DNA from: Oscillospiraceae bacterium
GTDB taxonomy: Bacteria > Bacillota > Clostridia > Oscillospirales > Ruminococcaceae
Length of the DNA stretch: 64,000 bases
Assembly (NCBI GenBank): GCA_024684395.1
Contig: JAIKWY010000142.1
Coordinates: 1-64,000, forward strand
Direction: 5' to 3'
The notes below the pieces were generated by a model. That model made no database searches, had not been told where the DNA came from, and saw only the letters and a list, made by a program, of their open reading frames with translations. Numbering within the stretch: position 1 is the stretch's first letter; every line of letters begins with the position of its first letter. Both the position numbers and the translations under genes were made by a program. Below, one piece after another: positions 32,093 to 41,372 of this stretch.

Positions 32093-33745
32093 TCAGATGC
32101 AATACAGCATGATAAACTCGTCGATCGGCACCGGCTTGGAGTAGAAATACCCCTGCAGGCTGCTGACGGGATAATGCCGCAGGAAATCACGCATTTCCTT
32201 GGATTCCACGCCCTCTACGCAGACATCCGCCCTGAAGGATTCCGCCAGCGTGGAGATGAACTGCACCGTGCTCTGGTCGCTGCTGCTCGTGATGACATCC
32301 TTGACGTACTCACGGTCGATCTTGACGACGTCCACGTCCAGCTCACGCAGAATGCCCATCGAGGAATAGCCCGTGCCGAAGTCATCCAGTGCCAGCCGGA
32401 TGCCCTTGTCATGCAGCACCTTGAACACCCGTTTGAGCAGATCCATGTCGAGCAGACGGCAGCGCTCCGTGATCTCTAAGCAAAGATTCTGCGGCGGATA
32501 GTTCGTCTCCTCCAGTGCGGCAAGGACATCATCCACAAAGGTATTGGTCTCGAGCTGCGCATAGGACAGATTGACGTTCATCACGAAATTCGGATGCCGC
32601 ATCAGGATCTGCTTGCCGTCCTCCATTGCCGTGCGGAGGATCCAGCGCCCCAGCTCCGGGAAGAGCGGATCCTGTTCAAGCACATGGATGAACTGCATCG
32701 GCGGCACTGCGCCGTATTCCTCATTCCGCCACCGCAGCAGCGCCTCGGCGCCCTTGAGATGTTCGGTCACGGCGTCCATGATCGGCTGGTAGCAGAGGTA
32801 GAAGCCCTTGCAGTGCTCGGTCACGCTGTTGCGGATGGTGTTGAGCTTTTCGATGTAGAGACGGTTGTCATCCGTCAGCTCATCGGCAAAGATCACCGCA
32901 TCGCCGAGCTTCTTCTCCTTGGATTCGTAGTAGACATATTTCAGACAGCTGTAGACCGTCTCCGTGCTGATGTTGAAATTCCGCACATAGACGATGCCCG
33001 CATTCGTCAGCAAGCTCAGCCGCTCGCCGTTCACATAGAAATCATGGGATGCCTTCTCGTGGATCTTGTGGTAGACATCCGCCATTTTATCGGCAGAGAG
33101 CGTATGCGAGATGATGGCGAACTTGGTGCCGTCCATCCGGTACACCGCACCCGCATTCATATACTCCTTCTGCAGCAGATTGGCAAACTCGCAGAGCACG
33201 GTATTGCCGAAGGTATAGCCATAGAGGTCATTGACATTGGAAAAGCTGCTCAGACCGACCAGCAGCACAGCGCCCTCGTCCTGCTTCCAGAACATGGATT
33301 GCAGATCCTCAAAGAAGCCGTACAGGCTGCGCAGACCGGTGACGGTGTCCATATAGCTGAGCATACCGTGGTTGTGGATCACACCGCCGAAATAGATCGG
33401 CTTGTCATCATAATCACGGATGACCACGCCCCGGCAGGTGCAGACGACATAGTGCCCGTCTGTTGCCATCGCACGGTACTGCATATCATGCCCGAAATTG
33501 TTGCCGGCGAAGATGTTGGCGATGCTGTTACGGTAGTTCTCACGATCCTCCGGGTGGATGTGCTCCTCCCAGATGTCGCCCGCATGTTCCATATAAATAT
33601 CAGGGAGCCCGAAATAATCCACGGCATTCTGCGACCAGCGGGACATATCCTCCCGCATGTCACACAGATAGACATACTTTCCCTCGGCAAGAATGGAAAA
33701 TGCCTCAAAAAGGCTGTCCAGCCGCTGTTTTCGTTTTGGCTCCAT
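32093..33745 (-). CDS. PAS-GGDEF(degenerate)-EAL cyclic-di-GMP phosphodiesterase
   Basis: The 550-residue cytosolic protein has a PAS fold at about residues 15-125 (DIWEEHIHPEDRENYRNSI, GGVIHNHG). A GGDEF domain at about 130-290 has its active site changed to RMDGTKF, so cyclase activity is unlikely. The EAL domain at about 300-545 is complete: EALLRWRNEE, NVNLSYAQL, LEITER, DDFGTGYSSMGIL, DVVKIDREYV, CVEGVES and LQGYFYSKPV. It should hydrolyse c-di-GMP, tuned by the PAS ligand. No membrane span is present. It is monocistronic. Confidence 0.9.
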   Translation of the reverse strand: MEPKRKQRLDSLFEAFSILAEGKYVYLCDMREDMSRWSQNAVDYFGLPDIYMEHAGDIWEEHIHPEDRENYRNSIANIFAGNNFGHDMQYRAMATDGHYVVCTCRGVVIRDYDDKPIYFGGVIHNHGMLSYMDTVTGLRSLYGFFEDLQSMFWKQDEGAVLLVGLSSFSNVNDLYGYTFGNTVLCEFANLLQKEYMNAGAVYRMDGTKFAIISHTLSADKMADVYHKIHEKASHDFYVNGERLSLLTNAGIVYVRNFNISTETVYSCLKYVYYESKEKKLGDAVIFADELTDDNRLYIEKLNTIRNSVTEHCKGFYLCYQPIMDAVTEHLKGAEALLRWRNEEYGAVPPMQFIHVLEQDPLFPELGRWILRTAMEDGKQILMRHPNFVMNVNLSYAQLETNTFVDDVLAALEETNYPPQNLCLEITERCRLLDMDLLKRVFKVLHDKGIRLALDDFGTGYSSMGILRELDVDVVKIDREYVKDVITSSSDQSTVQFISTLAESFRADVCVEGVESKEMRDFLRHYPVSSLQGYFYSKPVPIDEFIMLYCI

Positions 33746-33797
33746 AGAGCTTCCCCCTTTCTTTCTGTTCTGTCAGTGTGTATCAACACCTATCATT

Positions 33798-33826
33798 ATT
33801 ATAGCATAGCAGGCTGCTTTTGTCAA
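33798..33826 (-). promoter_or_regulatory. SigA-type promoter of the EAL gene
   Basis: On the minus strand TTGACA (33821-33826), 17 bases, TATAAT (33798-33803). Confidence 0.88.
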
Positions 33827-33876
33827 TACAATTTGTGCGTATCGCCAAATCCGGCGGCAGTGGCAAATATATGCAA

Positions 33877-33907
33877 AAGCCCCGGTATCACGCAGATACC
33901 GGGGCTT
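33877..33907 (-). terminator. Terminator after gdhA
   Basis: AAGCCCCGGTATC and GATACCGGGGCTT form a perfect 13-bp stem, with T-rich sequence on the minus-strand exit side. Confidence 0.9.
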
Positions 33908-33931
33908 GTTATGCTTATCGGGAGAGCGGGA

Positions 33932-35284
33932 TCAAACCACGCCCTGAGCCTTCATAGCCTCAGCGACCTTCAGGAAGCCGGCGATGTTAGCGCCTGCAAC
34001 CAGATCGTCGCCCAGACCGTACTTGTTCGCAGCGTCGATGGAGGACTTGAAGATGTTAGCCATGATGCCCTTCAGCTTCTCGTCAACTTCCTCAGCAGTC
34101 CAGTTGTAACGCATGGAGTTCTGGCTCATCTCGAGACCGGAAACTGCTACACCGCCGGCATTAACAGCCTTGGACGGAGCAACGATAACGCCCTTGGACT
34201 TCAGGAATGCGATAGCCTCGTTGGAAGTCGGCATGTTGGATACCTCAACATAGTACTTCACGCCGTTAGCAACGATCTTCTCAGCCTCAGCCATGCCGAC
34301 CTCGTTCTGGGTAGCGCACGGCATGATGATGTCAGCCTTAACGCCCCACGGCTTCTCGCCGGCGTGGAACTCGCAGCCGAACTTGTCAGCGTAGTCCTGT
34401 GCACGGTTGCGGCAGGAAGCACGCATCTCGAGCAGGTAGTTGACCTTCTCCTCGGTGCTGATGCCGTCGGGATCATATACATAGCCGTCCGGACCGGAAA
34501 TGGTAACGACCTTACCGCCCAGCTCGTTGACCTTCTTGATGGTACCCCATGCAACGTTACCGAAGCCGGATACTGCAACGGTCTTGCCCTTGATGCTGTC
34601 ACCGAAGTGCTCGAGCATGTTGCAGGTGTAGTAAACTGCACCGTAGCCGGTAGCCTCCGGACGGATCAGAGAACCGCCGTATTCGAAGCCCTTGCCGGTC
34701 AGAACGCCGGTGAACTCGTTGCGGATCCGCTTGTACTGACCGAACAGATAGCCGATCTCACGGCCGCCAACGCCGATGTCGCCAGCCGGAACGTCGGTGT
34801 TCGGACCGATGTGCTTGCAGAGCTCAGTCATGAAGCTCTGGCAGAAGCGCATAACCTCAGCGTCAGACTTGCCCTGCGGGTCGAAGTCGGAACCGCCCTT
34901 ACCGCCGCCCATAGGCAGGGAGGTCAGGCTGTTCTTGAAGATCTGCTCGAAGCCGAGGAACTTGATGATGCCGATATATACATTGGGAGCAAAACGCAGA
35001 CCGCCCTTGTACGGACCGATCGCAGAGTTGAACTCTACACGGAAACCACGGTTTACCTGTACCTTGCCGTTGTCATCGACCCACGGTACACGGAACACGA
35101 TCTGGCGCTCCGGCTCTACGATCCGCTCGAAAACACCAGCCTCGATCAGGTCAGGTCTTGCCTCAGCAAGCGGTTCAACGGACTCGAAAACCTCAGTCAC
35201 TGTCTGGATAAACTCCGGCTCGCCCGGATTTCTTTTCTCGACTCTCTTCAGGAGGTCGAGGAGATACTGATTCTTTAACGCCAT
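33932..35284 (-). CDS. gdhA: NADP-type glutamate dehydrogenase
   Basis: The 450-residue protein has the hexameric GDH signature SLPMGGGKGGSDFDPQGKSD (catalytic Lys in GGGKGGSD), GPNTDVPAGDIGVGGREIGY, and the Rossmann loop AVSGFGNVAWG. It fixes ammonium into 2-oxoglutarate. The length and motifs fit the NADP-dependent class, although cofactor choice is inferred. ATG 35284 follows GTAGGAGGG; a longer frame extending 20 residues upstream covers the promoter region and is rejected. Confidence 0.96.
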   Translation of the reverse strand: MALKNQYLLDLLKRVEKRNPGEPEFIQTVTEVFESVEPLAEARPDLIEAGVFERIVEPERQIVFRVPWVDDNGKVQVNRGFRVEFNSAIGPYKGGLRFAPNVYIGIIKFLGFEQIFKNSLTSLPMGGGKGGSDFDPQGKSDAEVMRFCQSFMTELCKHIGPNTDVPAGDIGVGGREIGYLFGQYKRIRNEFTGVLTGKGFEYGGSLIRPEATGYGAVYYTCNMLEHFGDSIKGKTVAVSGFGNVAWGTIKKVNELGGKVVTISGPDGYVYDPDGISTEEKVNYLLEMRASCRNRAQDYADKFGCEFHAGEKPWGVKADIIMPCATQNEVGMAEAEKIVANGVKYYVEVSNMPTSNEAIAFLKSKGVIVAPSKAVNAGGVAVSGLEMSQNSMRYNWTAEEVDEKLKGIMANIFKSSIDAANKYGLGDDLVAGANIAGFLKVAEAMKAQGVV

Positions 35285-35353
35285 TGTTAAGAACCCTCCT
35301 ACATATAAAATTCCGCCTGTGGAATACAACTGTATGTCCCACACGGTATTTCT

Positions 35354-35382
35354 ATTATAGCATGTATCACTTTAAATTGCAA
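35354..35382 (-). promoter_or_regulatory. SigA-type promoter of gdhA
   Basis: On the minus strand TTGCAA (35377-35382), 17 bases, TATAAT (35354-35359), about 70 bases before the start codon. Confidence 0.82.
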
Positions 35383-35520
35383 GTATTTTTTCAAAAAAAT
35401 TTTTGTTTTTTCAATCTGACAATCAGAAGGCGCTGAAATACGTTCATTCTGTGCATATGCACAAAAGCCGCTGCCCCTTAACCCCCCCGTATTGTGCCTT
35501 CGTCACTTTCTGACAGAATA

Positions 35521-35549
35521 AAAACCCCTGCCGGCTGGCAGGGGTTTTT
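35521..35549 (-). terminator. Terminator of the zinc-ribbon protein gene
   Basis: AAAACCCCTGCC-GGCT-GGCAGGGGTTTTT: perfect stem with T-runs on both strands. Confidence 0.9.
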
Positions 35550-35555
35550 CTGTGA

Positions 35556-35987
35556 TCAATAATTCTTGATGGTATCGGCGTTGAAGAAGCTGTCGCTCTC
35601 GGTGTAGTAGTCGTTCGACTCGAGGGATGTGAAATCCTCATCATCCGCATCGGGCAGGCGAGCGCCGCAAACGCCGCAGAACTGGAACTTCTCGTTGACC
35701 TCGGCATCGCACTTGGGGCAGATCTTGTAGCCACGGATGCTGTTGAGCTCGAAACGCATCTTCTTGATACGGCGGCGGCGGGTGTCGATGTCATCGCACA
35801 GCGCCTTGAGCACAGCCGGATCCTCATCGGGGTTCTTGTAGTACTTCTTGCCGATGTCTGCAAAAACCTCAACGATACGCTCCTCCTCATACAGGATCTT
35901 ACGCTTCAGGTTGTTGACCTCAGAAACGTTTCTTGCCTTTTCGCTGACGCCTCTGCCGGCACCGCTGATCGTGTCCATGAATCCCAT
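35556..35987 (-). CDS. Zinc-ribbon protein with coiled-coil N terminus
   Basis: The 143-residue protein has a helical N-terminal half (about 20-90; VNNLKRKILYEEERIVEVF, DTRRRRIKKMRFEL) and a zinc ribbon with two CxxC pairs (ICPKCDAEV, FCGVCGARL) near residues 93-113, then an acidic tail. Such small ribbon proteins often bind RNA or a partner protein, but no function can be assigned. ATG 35987 is 9 bases after TTTAGGAG. Confidence 0.82.
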   Translation of the reverse strand: MGFMDTISGAGRGVSEKARNVSEVNNLKRKILYEEERIVEVFADIGKKYYKNPDEDPAVLKALCDDIDTRRRRIKKMRFELNSIRGYKICPKCDAEVNEKFQFCGVCGARLPDADDEDFTSLESNDYYTESDSFFNADTIKNY

Positions 35988-36063
35988 AACTCTCAACTCC
36001 TAAATAATATTGTGATACGGCATGAACCATACGGCACTGCCGTGAGTTACATTCCTACTATAA

Positions 36064-36091
36064 ATTATACAACATTTTCAGAATTTGTCAA
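36064..36091 (-). promoter_or_regulatory. SigA-type promoter of the zinc-ribbon gene
   Basis: On the minus strand TTGACA (36086-36091), 16 bases, TATAAT (36064-36069). Confidence 0.85.
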
Positions 36092-36231
36092 GCCCTTTTT
36101 GGATAAAAGCAAATGAAATACTAAAATTCCGGCAATTCTCACAAATAATTGATGTGGGGTTTTTACCGTGGATAGATGGGGTATCATAAGGAGAGCCCGC
36201 CGGGTGAGGGCGGGCTGATGAATGGGGTTAT

Positions 36232-36927
36232 TTAAGAAGTTTCTGATTCGCTGGAAGAAGTATCTGCTTTTGTTAGGGTTGCATCTATTCCAACGAAAGC
36301 CCATTCTGTGCCTATTAGTGTCATTCCATTATGATATTTAATCTCTAATACATCAACATCTTCAACATTATAGTCGAATTCCTGTGGCAGTACACCACCG
36401 GTAAAGGATAGTGTTCCAAGAATTATCCCATCTCCACGAAACTCTATGATTGTTTCGTAGTTTGATGACCTTGAATCGTATTGCAGAAAGGCACTTCCAA
36501 AAAGGTGGCTATATTTTTTATTTAGGTAGTATTGAGAATATCCGTCATTATACACACTTCCTCCTGAAGAGGTGCTTAGTATACTGGGGTAAGTGTTTCC
36601 AAGATTGTCCTTTGTTGAGATGACGCAAAGTGCATTATCTCCATTGAAATAATCTAAGTCTGTAAGTTTTACTTCTTTTGGTTCATACTCCTTTGGAGGG
36701 ACAACGGTTTGGGTTTCAGTTAGTTCTGAGAAAGAAATAGGTTCTGTTTCAGTAGTGATTTTTTCGCTAATACTTGATGATTCTGTTGGTGAATTATTAT
36801 GTGGCTTAATTCCTAACCAATCTAAAATCTGAGTAAGATTGGCAAAAACAGCTATAATTGCGATTACCAGTGTGCCGACACCGACCTTAACTGCCGTTTT
36901 GTGTTCTTCATATTTCATTTTTCTCAT
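36232..36927 (-). CDS. Membrane-anchored protein with NPCBM-like domain, AT-rich gene
   Basis: The 231-residue protein has a short basic N terminus, a single span at about residues 13-33 (VKVGVGTLVIAIIAVFANL), a Ser/Thr/Glu-rich linker, and a C-terminal beta-sandwich-like domain (about 90-215). The motif pattern Y-LNKKYSHLFGSAFLQYD with IIEFRGDGIILG resembles NPCBM-type (novel putative carbohydrate-binding) domains, as seen in Clostridia. The gene is visibly AT-rich and uses A/T-ending codons unlike every neighbour, a sign of recent transfer. Its promoter abuts the divergent XRE gene. Confidence 0.75.
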   Translation of the reverse strand: MRKMKYEEHKTAVKVGVGTLVIAIIAVFANLTQILDWLGIKPHNNSPTESSSISEKITTETEPISFSELTETQTVVPPKEYEPKEVKLTDLDYFNGDNALCVISTKDNLGNTYPSILSTSSGGSVYNDGYSQYYLNKKYSHLFGSAFLQYDSRSSNYETIIEFRGDGIILGTLSFTGGVLPQEFDYNVEDVDVLEIKYHNGMTLIGTEWAFVGIDATLTKADTSSSESETS

Positions 36928-36938
36928 CCCCTTTATAA

Positions 36939-36997
36939 TTGTTCTTAGAACGTTATGTTCTATAATAAATTATAGTGCAATTTGCGCTAAAAGTCAA
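36939..36997. promoter_or_regulatory. Back-to-back promoters sharing a perfect palindrome
   Basis: CTATAAT-AA-ATTATAG (36960-36975) is a perfect 16-base palindrome that supplies the -10 on both strands. On the minus strand TTGACT (36992-36997) is 17 bases from TATAAT (36969-36974). On the plus strand TTGTTC (36939-36944) is 16 bases from TATAAT (36961-36966). GTTCTTAGAAC (36941-36951) is a second near-palindrome. These are probable operators for the XRE protein encoded next door. Confidence 0.75.
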
Positions 36998-37047
36998 TAT
37001 GCATGTTGGAATTTCGTAAAATAAATATAATAAAGGGGTGTGCGTTT

Positions 37048-37263
37048 ATGCAATATATACGAATCCGCAATCTGCGGGAAGATAAAGATCTGACGCAGCA
37101 GCAAATGGCAGACTATCTGCACTGTTCGCAAAGGTGTTACAGCAACTATGAAACCGGCACCCGCTACATCCCCACCGAAACCCTCATAAAACTCGCCGAC
37201 TTCCACAATGTCTCCATCGACTACCTCCTCGGCAGGACGGATAAAAAAGAAATGAACAAATAA
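37048..37263 (+). CDS. XRE-family helix-turn-helix regulator
   Basis: The 71-residue protein is a single Cro/CI-type domain: RIRNLREDKDLTQQQMADYL, SQRCYSNYETGTRYIP and LADFHNVSIDYLLGRT. ATG 37048 follows AAAGGGGTGTGCG. It is divergent from the AT-rich membrane-protein gene and shares its promoter region, so it probably represses itself and that gene. No toxin partner is adjacent. Confidence 0.9.
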   Translation: MQYIRIRNLREDKDLTQQQMADYLHCSQRCYSNYETGTRYIPTETLIKLADFHNVSIDYLLGRTDKKEMNK

Positions 37264-37300
37264 AGCCAGCCCGTATCGCTACAGGCTGGCTCGGTTTTTG
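37264..37300 (+). terminator. Terminator of the XRE gene
   Basis: AGCCAGCC and GGCTGGCT stem around CGTATCGCTACA, then CGGTTTTT. A near-identical hairpin recurs at 37897-37927. Confidence 0.85.
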
Positions 37301-37308
37301 TCACAGCA

Positions 37309-37746
37309 TCAAAGATGGAAGCAAAGCCGTGGGATCCATGCCGATGCGAACAGCGCAACGAGCACGATGAGCGTTGCCCATCCGAATTGCAGCAGGGCGG
37401 CGCTGGCGATCGCAATGACCGGCAGGTCGATCAGACAGGCGATCAGCGGACACAGCCACCACTTATAGTGATCTTGCAATCCGATCGGATTGTGAAAGAT
37501 GAACAGATACTCGCACATCGGCCAGATCATCAGCACCAGTGCGATCGCGCTCATGATCAGCGTGGCGATGAGCGCCGCCTGTACAACGCCGAAATAGGAG
37601 AAAAATGACAGCAGAAAAACGCCGACGCCCGACAAGATCCAGAGGATCAGCGTGATCACGATGGACGGAACGGCTTTTTCATGGTGGCGGGTAGGTTTCA
37701 GGATCATTTTGGCACCTTTGGGTGCGTGAAACATGGCACTAAACAT
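37309..37746 (-). CDS. Four-span membrane protein, unknown
   Basis: The 145-residue protein has four hydrophobic stretches (about 27-50, 54-78, 88-115 and 117-140; IVITLILWILSGVGVFLLS, AALIATLIMSAIALVLMIW). Between the second and third is the short soluble stretch FHNPIGLQDHYKWW. The family is not recognised. It has its own promoter and follows AGGAGGATCC upstream of the ATG at 37746. Confidence 0.68.
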   Translation of the reverse strand: MFSAMFHAPKGAKMILKPTRHHEKAVPSIVITLILWILSGVGVFLLSFFSYFGVVQAALIATLIMSAIALVLMIWPMCEYLFIFHNPIGLQDHYKWWLCPLIACLIDLPVIAIASAALLQFGWATLIVLVALFASAWIPRLCFHL

Positions 37747-37804
37747 AGGATCCTCCTTTCTGCGCTGACCGCAGAACGCAAAGGGCTGTTTTCTTCATAG
37801 CTTT

Positions 37805-37833
37805 ATTATAGACCAATTATTCCCATAAGTCAA
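37805..37833 (-). promoter_or_regulatory. SigA-type promoter of the four-span protein gene
   Basis: On the minus strand TTGACT (37828-37833), 17 bases, TATAAT (37805-37810). Confidence 0.83.
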
Positions 37834-37896
37834 TAGATTTGTTTGTATTTGGTAAGGATGCAGTGCGGAAACGCTCCTCCATTGTGTAATATCAAC

Positions 37897-37932
37897 AAAG
37901 CCAGCCCCTATCGCTACAGGCTGGCTTTTGTT
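37897..37932 (+). terminator. Orphan terminator duplicating that of the XRE gene
   Basis: AAAGCCAGCC and GGCTGGCTTT with the same loop core (TATCGCTACA) as 37264-37291. No plus-strand gene stands before it in the 280-base gap 37747-38029, so it probably marks a lost gene. Confidence 0.7.
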
Positions 37933-38008
37933 ATACCATATCAGCTTTGCGGCTCTGCTTGCAAGCCGCATTGCGGACACCAGAAGCAGGCGCTTTCCTC
38001 CTTAGTAC

Positions 38009-38030
38009 CTGCCAGCGGGGGCTCCCCGCT
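38009..38030. repeat. REP-like GC palindrome, copy 3 (inverted)
   Basis: This is the reverse complement of 187-208 and 7094-7115. It abuts the clpB stop codon (38030-38032), exactly as copy 2 abuts the mutY stop, and probably forms the 3' end hairpin of the clpB transcript. Confidence 0.82.
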
Positions 38031-40630
38031 TACTTCTCATTCAGCGTAAACGCCCCATCCGCATAATCCACCACGAGCATCGTACCCGGTGCGGGGTCGT
38101 TGCCGATGATGTGCTTGGCGATCATCGTTTCAAGCTTCTGCTGGAGGTAGCGGCGCAGCGGTCTTGCACCGAAGCTGACGTCATAGCTGTTGTCCACGAC
38201 TGCCTGCTTGGCGGCATCGGTCAGCTCCACACTGAGCTGCTTGTCAGCCAGACGGCGCCGCAGATCGTTCAGCAGCAGATCCACGATGCGGAAGATCTCG
38301 CTCTTCTGGAGCGGCTTGTAGAAGACGATCTCATCGAGACGGTTCAGGAACTCCGGACGGAACTGCTGGTGCAGCAGGGAATTGACCTGCTTCTTGGCAT
38401 CCTCCGAGATGCTGCCGTCCTCCTGCATCCCTTCAAGGATGAACGGGCTGCCGAGGTTCGAGGTCATGATGAGGATGGTGTTCTTGAAGTCCACAGTGCG
38501 CCCCTGCGAATCCGTGATACGGCCGTCATCGAGCACCTGTAACAGCAGGATGAACACATCCGGGTGTGCCTTCTCCACCTCGTCGAGCAGTACGACCGAG
38601 TAGGGCTTTCTGCGCACGGCTTCGGTGAGCTGACCGCCCTCTTCATAGCCGACATATCCGGGAGGCGCTCCGATCAGGCGGCTCACGCTGAATTTCTCCA
38701 TATATTCGCTCATGTCGATGCGCACCATGTTGTTCTCATCGTCAAAGAGCGCCTGTGCCAGTGCCTTTGCGAGCTCCGTCTTGCCGACACCGGTCGGACC
38801 GAGGAACAGGAACGAGCCGATCGGACGGTTCGGATCCTGGATGCCTGCACGGCTGCGGAGGATGGCTTCGCTGACCTTGGTGACAGCTTCGTCCTGCCCG
38901 ATCACACGCTCATGCAGAATGTCCTCCATGCGCAGCAGCTTCTCACGCTCGCCCTCCATCAGCTTGGAGACCGGGATGCCCGTCCAGCGGCAGATGATCT
39001 TGGCGATCTCCTCCGCCGTGACTTCGCTCCGCAGGATGGAACCGGCGCTGCCCTTGCCGGCAGCGGCTTCCTCCTCCTCGATCTTCTTCTGCAGGTCGGG
39101 GATGCGGCCGTATTTCAGCTCTGCCGCCTTGTTCAGGTCGTACTCACGCTCGGCACGCTCCATCTCGGCGGTCGCCTGTTCGAGCTCCTCACGCAGCTTC
39201 TGCACCTTGGAGATGCCGGACTTCTCGTTCTCCCAGCGTGCCTTCATCTCGGCAAATTTATCCCGCAGCTCGGCGAGCTCCTTCTGGATCTCGGAGAGAT
39301 GCTCCTGCGAGATCTTGTCGGTCTCCTTTTTCAGGGCGGTCTCCTCAATTTCCAGGCGGATCATCTGACGGGAGATGTCGTCCAGCTCCTGCGGCATGGA
39401 ATCCATCTCGGTGCGGATCATGGCACATGCCTCGTCCACGAGGTCGATCGCTTTATCCGGCAGGAATCTGTCGGAGATATAACGGTCGGAGAGGGTCGCA
39501 GCGGCAAGCAGTGCGCCGTCGTGGATCTTCACGCCGTGGAATACCTCATAGCGTTCCTTCAGACCACGCAGGATGGAAACGGTATCCTCGACCGTCGGCT
39601 CCGGCACCATAACCGGCTGGAAACGCCGTTCGAGCGCCTGATCCTTCTCGATATACTGGCGATATTCGTTCAGTGTCGTCGCACCGATGCAGTGCAGCTC
39701 ACCTCTTGCCAGCATGGGTTTCAGCAGGTTGCCGGCATCCATCGCACCGTCCGTCTTGCCGGCGCCGACGATGGTATGCAGCTCGTCGATAAAGAGGATG
39801 ATGCCGCCCTCGCTCTTCTTGATCTCCTGCAATACGGCTTTCAGACGCTCCTCGAACTCGCCGCGGTACTTCGCACCGGCGATCAGGGCACCGAGGTCGA
39901 GGGAGAAGATCTTGCGCTCTTTCAGGGAATCCGGCACGTCTCCACGCACGATACGCAGCGCCAGCCCCTCTGCGATGGCAGTCTTGCCGACACCGGGCTC
40001 ACCGATGAGGACGGGGTTGTTCTTGGACTTTCTCGACAGGATGCGGATGACGTTCCGGATCTCGCTGTCACGTCCGATCACGGGGTCGAGCTTGTTCTGG
40101 CGGGCAAGCTCCGTCAGGTCGGAGCCGTATTTCGTGAGGACATCATAGGTATCCTCCGGATTCTCGCTCGTCACACGGGTATTGCCACGCACCTGCAGCA
40201 GCGCTTTCAGGAAGCTGTCCTTGGTGATGCGGTACTGGTCGAGGATCTTTTTCAGGAGCGAATCCGGCTTCTCGATCAGACAGAGGGCGACGTGCTCCAC
40301 GGAGACATACTCATCCTTCATCTTTGCAGCAAGCTGTTCCGCAGCCGTCAGCGCAACGTCCACGTCACGGGAGACATAGACCTTGTCCGGTTCACGCCCG
40401 GAGCCCGTTACGGCGGGCATTCCGTCGATGGTATTCTGTAATGTCTGGCGGAGCGCCTTGCAGTCCACGCCGAGCTTCTGCATCATCTGACCGATCAGAC
40501 CGTTTTCCTGCTGCACGAGTGCTGCAAACAGATGCACCTGCTCGATCTGCTGACTCTGCGCCGCAATAGCGATGCTCTGTGCCGACTGGATGGCTTCCAT
40601 AGACTTCTGTGTGAATTTCTGTGCGTTCAT
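38030..40630 (-). CDS. clpB: ATP-dependent disaggregase ClpB
   Basis: The 866-residue protein has a Clp N domain (about 1-145), a first AAA module ([13 protein letters not shown], Walker [13 protein letters not shown]), the ClpB-type middle coiled coil (about 400-530), and a second AAA module ([25 protein letters not shown]). It rescues aggregated protein with DnaK. No CtsR or HrcA/CIRCE operator is visible. It is 57 bases downstream of a ribbon-helix-helix gene in the same direction. RBS: AAAGGAGGAGC. Confidence 0.97.
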   Translation of the reverse strand: MNAQKFTQKSMEAIQSAQSIAIAAQSQQIEQVHLFAALVQQENGLIGQMMQKLGVDCKALRQTLQNTIDGMPAVTGSGREPDKVYVSRDVDVALTAAEQLAAKMKDEYVSVEHVALCLIEKPDSLLKKILDQYRITKDSFLKALLQVRGNTRVTSENPEDTYDVLTKYGSDLTELARQNKLDPVIGRDSEIRNVIRILSRKSKNNPVLIGEPGVGKTAIAEGLALRIVRGDVPDSLKERKIFSLDLGALIAGAKYRGEFEERLKAVLQEIKKSEGGIILFIDELHTIVGAGKTDGAMDAGNLLKPMLARGELHCIGATTLNEYRQYIEKDQALERRFQPVMVPEPTVEDTVSILRGLKERYEVFHGVKIHDGALLAAATLSDRYISDRFLPDKAIDLVDEACAMIRTEMDSMPQELDDISRQMIRLEIEETALKKETDKISQEHLSEIQKELAELRDKFAEMKARWENEKSGISKVQKLREELEQATAEMERAEREYDLNKAAELKYGRIPDLQKKIEEEEAAAGKGSAGSILRSEVTAEEIAKIICRWTGIPVSKLMEGEREKLLRMEDILHERVIGQDEAVTKVSEAILRSRAGIQDPNRPIGSFLFLGPTGVGKTELAKALAQALFDDENNMVRIDMSEYMEKFSVSRLIGAPPGYVGYEEGGQLTEAVRRKPYSVVLLDEVEKAHPDVFILLLQVLDDGRITDSQGRTVDFKNTILIMTSNLGSPFILEGMQEDGSISEDAKKQVNSLLHQQFRPEFLNRLDEIVFYKPLQKSEIFRIVDLLLNDLRRRLADKQLSVELTDAAKQAVVDNSYDVSFGARPLRRYLQQKLETMIAKHIIGNDPAPGTMLVVDYADGAFTLNEK

Positions 40631-40687
40631 AAATGCTCCTCCTTTACATATGGGTCAATGCCCTGTGATTTTTCAGATAATAGCCGA

Positions 40688-41329
40688 CTAAATGACCTGC
40701 TCGAGCTTCTTGGCATCATGGCGGAACCGCATGTCCAGCACCTGCGCCCTGCCCTGGGGATCGGCAATGTCGGAGAAATAGACTTTCAGGTATTCGTCAA
40801 AGGTGCGGATATACTGGCAGATGAGCGAACCAAGCTCTTCCTCGGAAACGCCCGGATCCCGGAAGGTGCGTTCGAGCCTGCCCGGTGAGATGCGGTAGAC
40901 CGTCCCTGCGGATGCCGGTACATAGCGTTCTTCGAGTGCCATCCAAAGCCGGAAGAACTGCTCCAGCACCTGCAGGAGCGTCTCATTCTGCGTCCGGAGC
41001 TGTACCCGGATGCGTCCGGCATGATCCTGCACCGGCACCCGGTAGAGATCCACGTAATACTGCACGGTCGGCTTGTACTTGTAGTCGAGCTGGCTTTGCA
41101 CCGAGAACAGATGCGCCGAGCTCTGACGCTGTATCCGGAACTGTCCTGCCAGCATGCCCATCTGGCTGAAGATCGTCTGCATCCGCATCTCCGGCGTGAC
41201 GCAGGAGAGATGCTCGGCGAGGATCTGGTTGATGAGGTTCGAGCGGCTCGTGTGCATTTCATACGCCATGCGGTCAACTGCTTCTACCACATCATCCGCC
41301 AGCACGAGACTGTAGATACTTCGCTTCAT
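40688..41329 (-). CDS. Ribbon-helix-helix protein upstream of clpB
   Basis: The 213-residue protein begins with a ribbon-helix-helix DNA-binding segment (MKRSIYSLVLADDVVEAVDR, MHTSRSNLINQILAEHL; about residues 1-45). The remaining 165 residues are of unknown fold, with helices, QLRTQNETLLQVLEQFF and an aromatic/basic end. ATG 41329 follows AAGGGAGGAAAACGGG. Its position as first gene of the clpB transcript, with repeats around its promoter, suggests an autoregulated heat-shock or stress regulator in place of CtsR/HrcA. That is inference. Confidence 0.72.
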   Translation of the reverse strand: MKRSIYSLVLADDVVEAVDRMAYEMHTSRSNLINQILAEHLSCVTPEMRMQTIFSQMGMLAGQFRIQRQSSAHLFSVQSQLDYKYKPTVQYYVDLYRVPVQDHAGRIRVQLRTQNETLLQVLEQFFRLWMALEERYVPASAGTVYRISPGRLERTFRDPGVSEEELGSLICQYIRTFDEYLKVYFSDIADPQGRAQVLDMRFRHDAKKLEQVI

Positions 41330-41372
41330 TCCCGTTTTCCTCCCTTCATAATTTGTTTTGGATATTATTAGT

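Noticed and set aside
32594-35278. An 894-codon plus-strand frame spanning the EAL gene and gdhA
   Set aside because: It runs through a promoter, a terminator hairpin and two real genes on the other strand, and shows no protein motif.
38564-40441. A long plus-strand frame opposite clpB
   Set aside because: Antisense shadow of clpB with no ribosome binding site; ClpB motifs on the minus strand are unambiguous.
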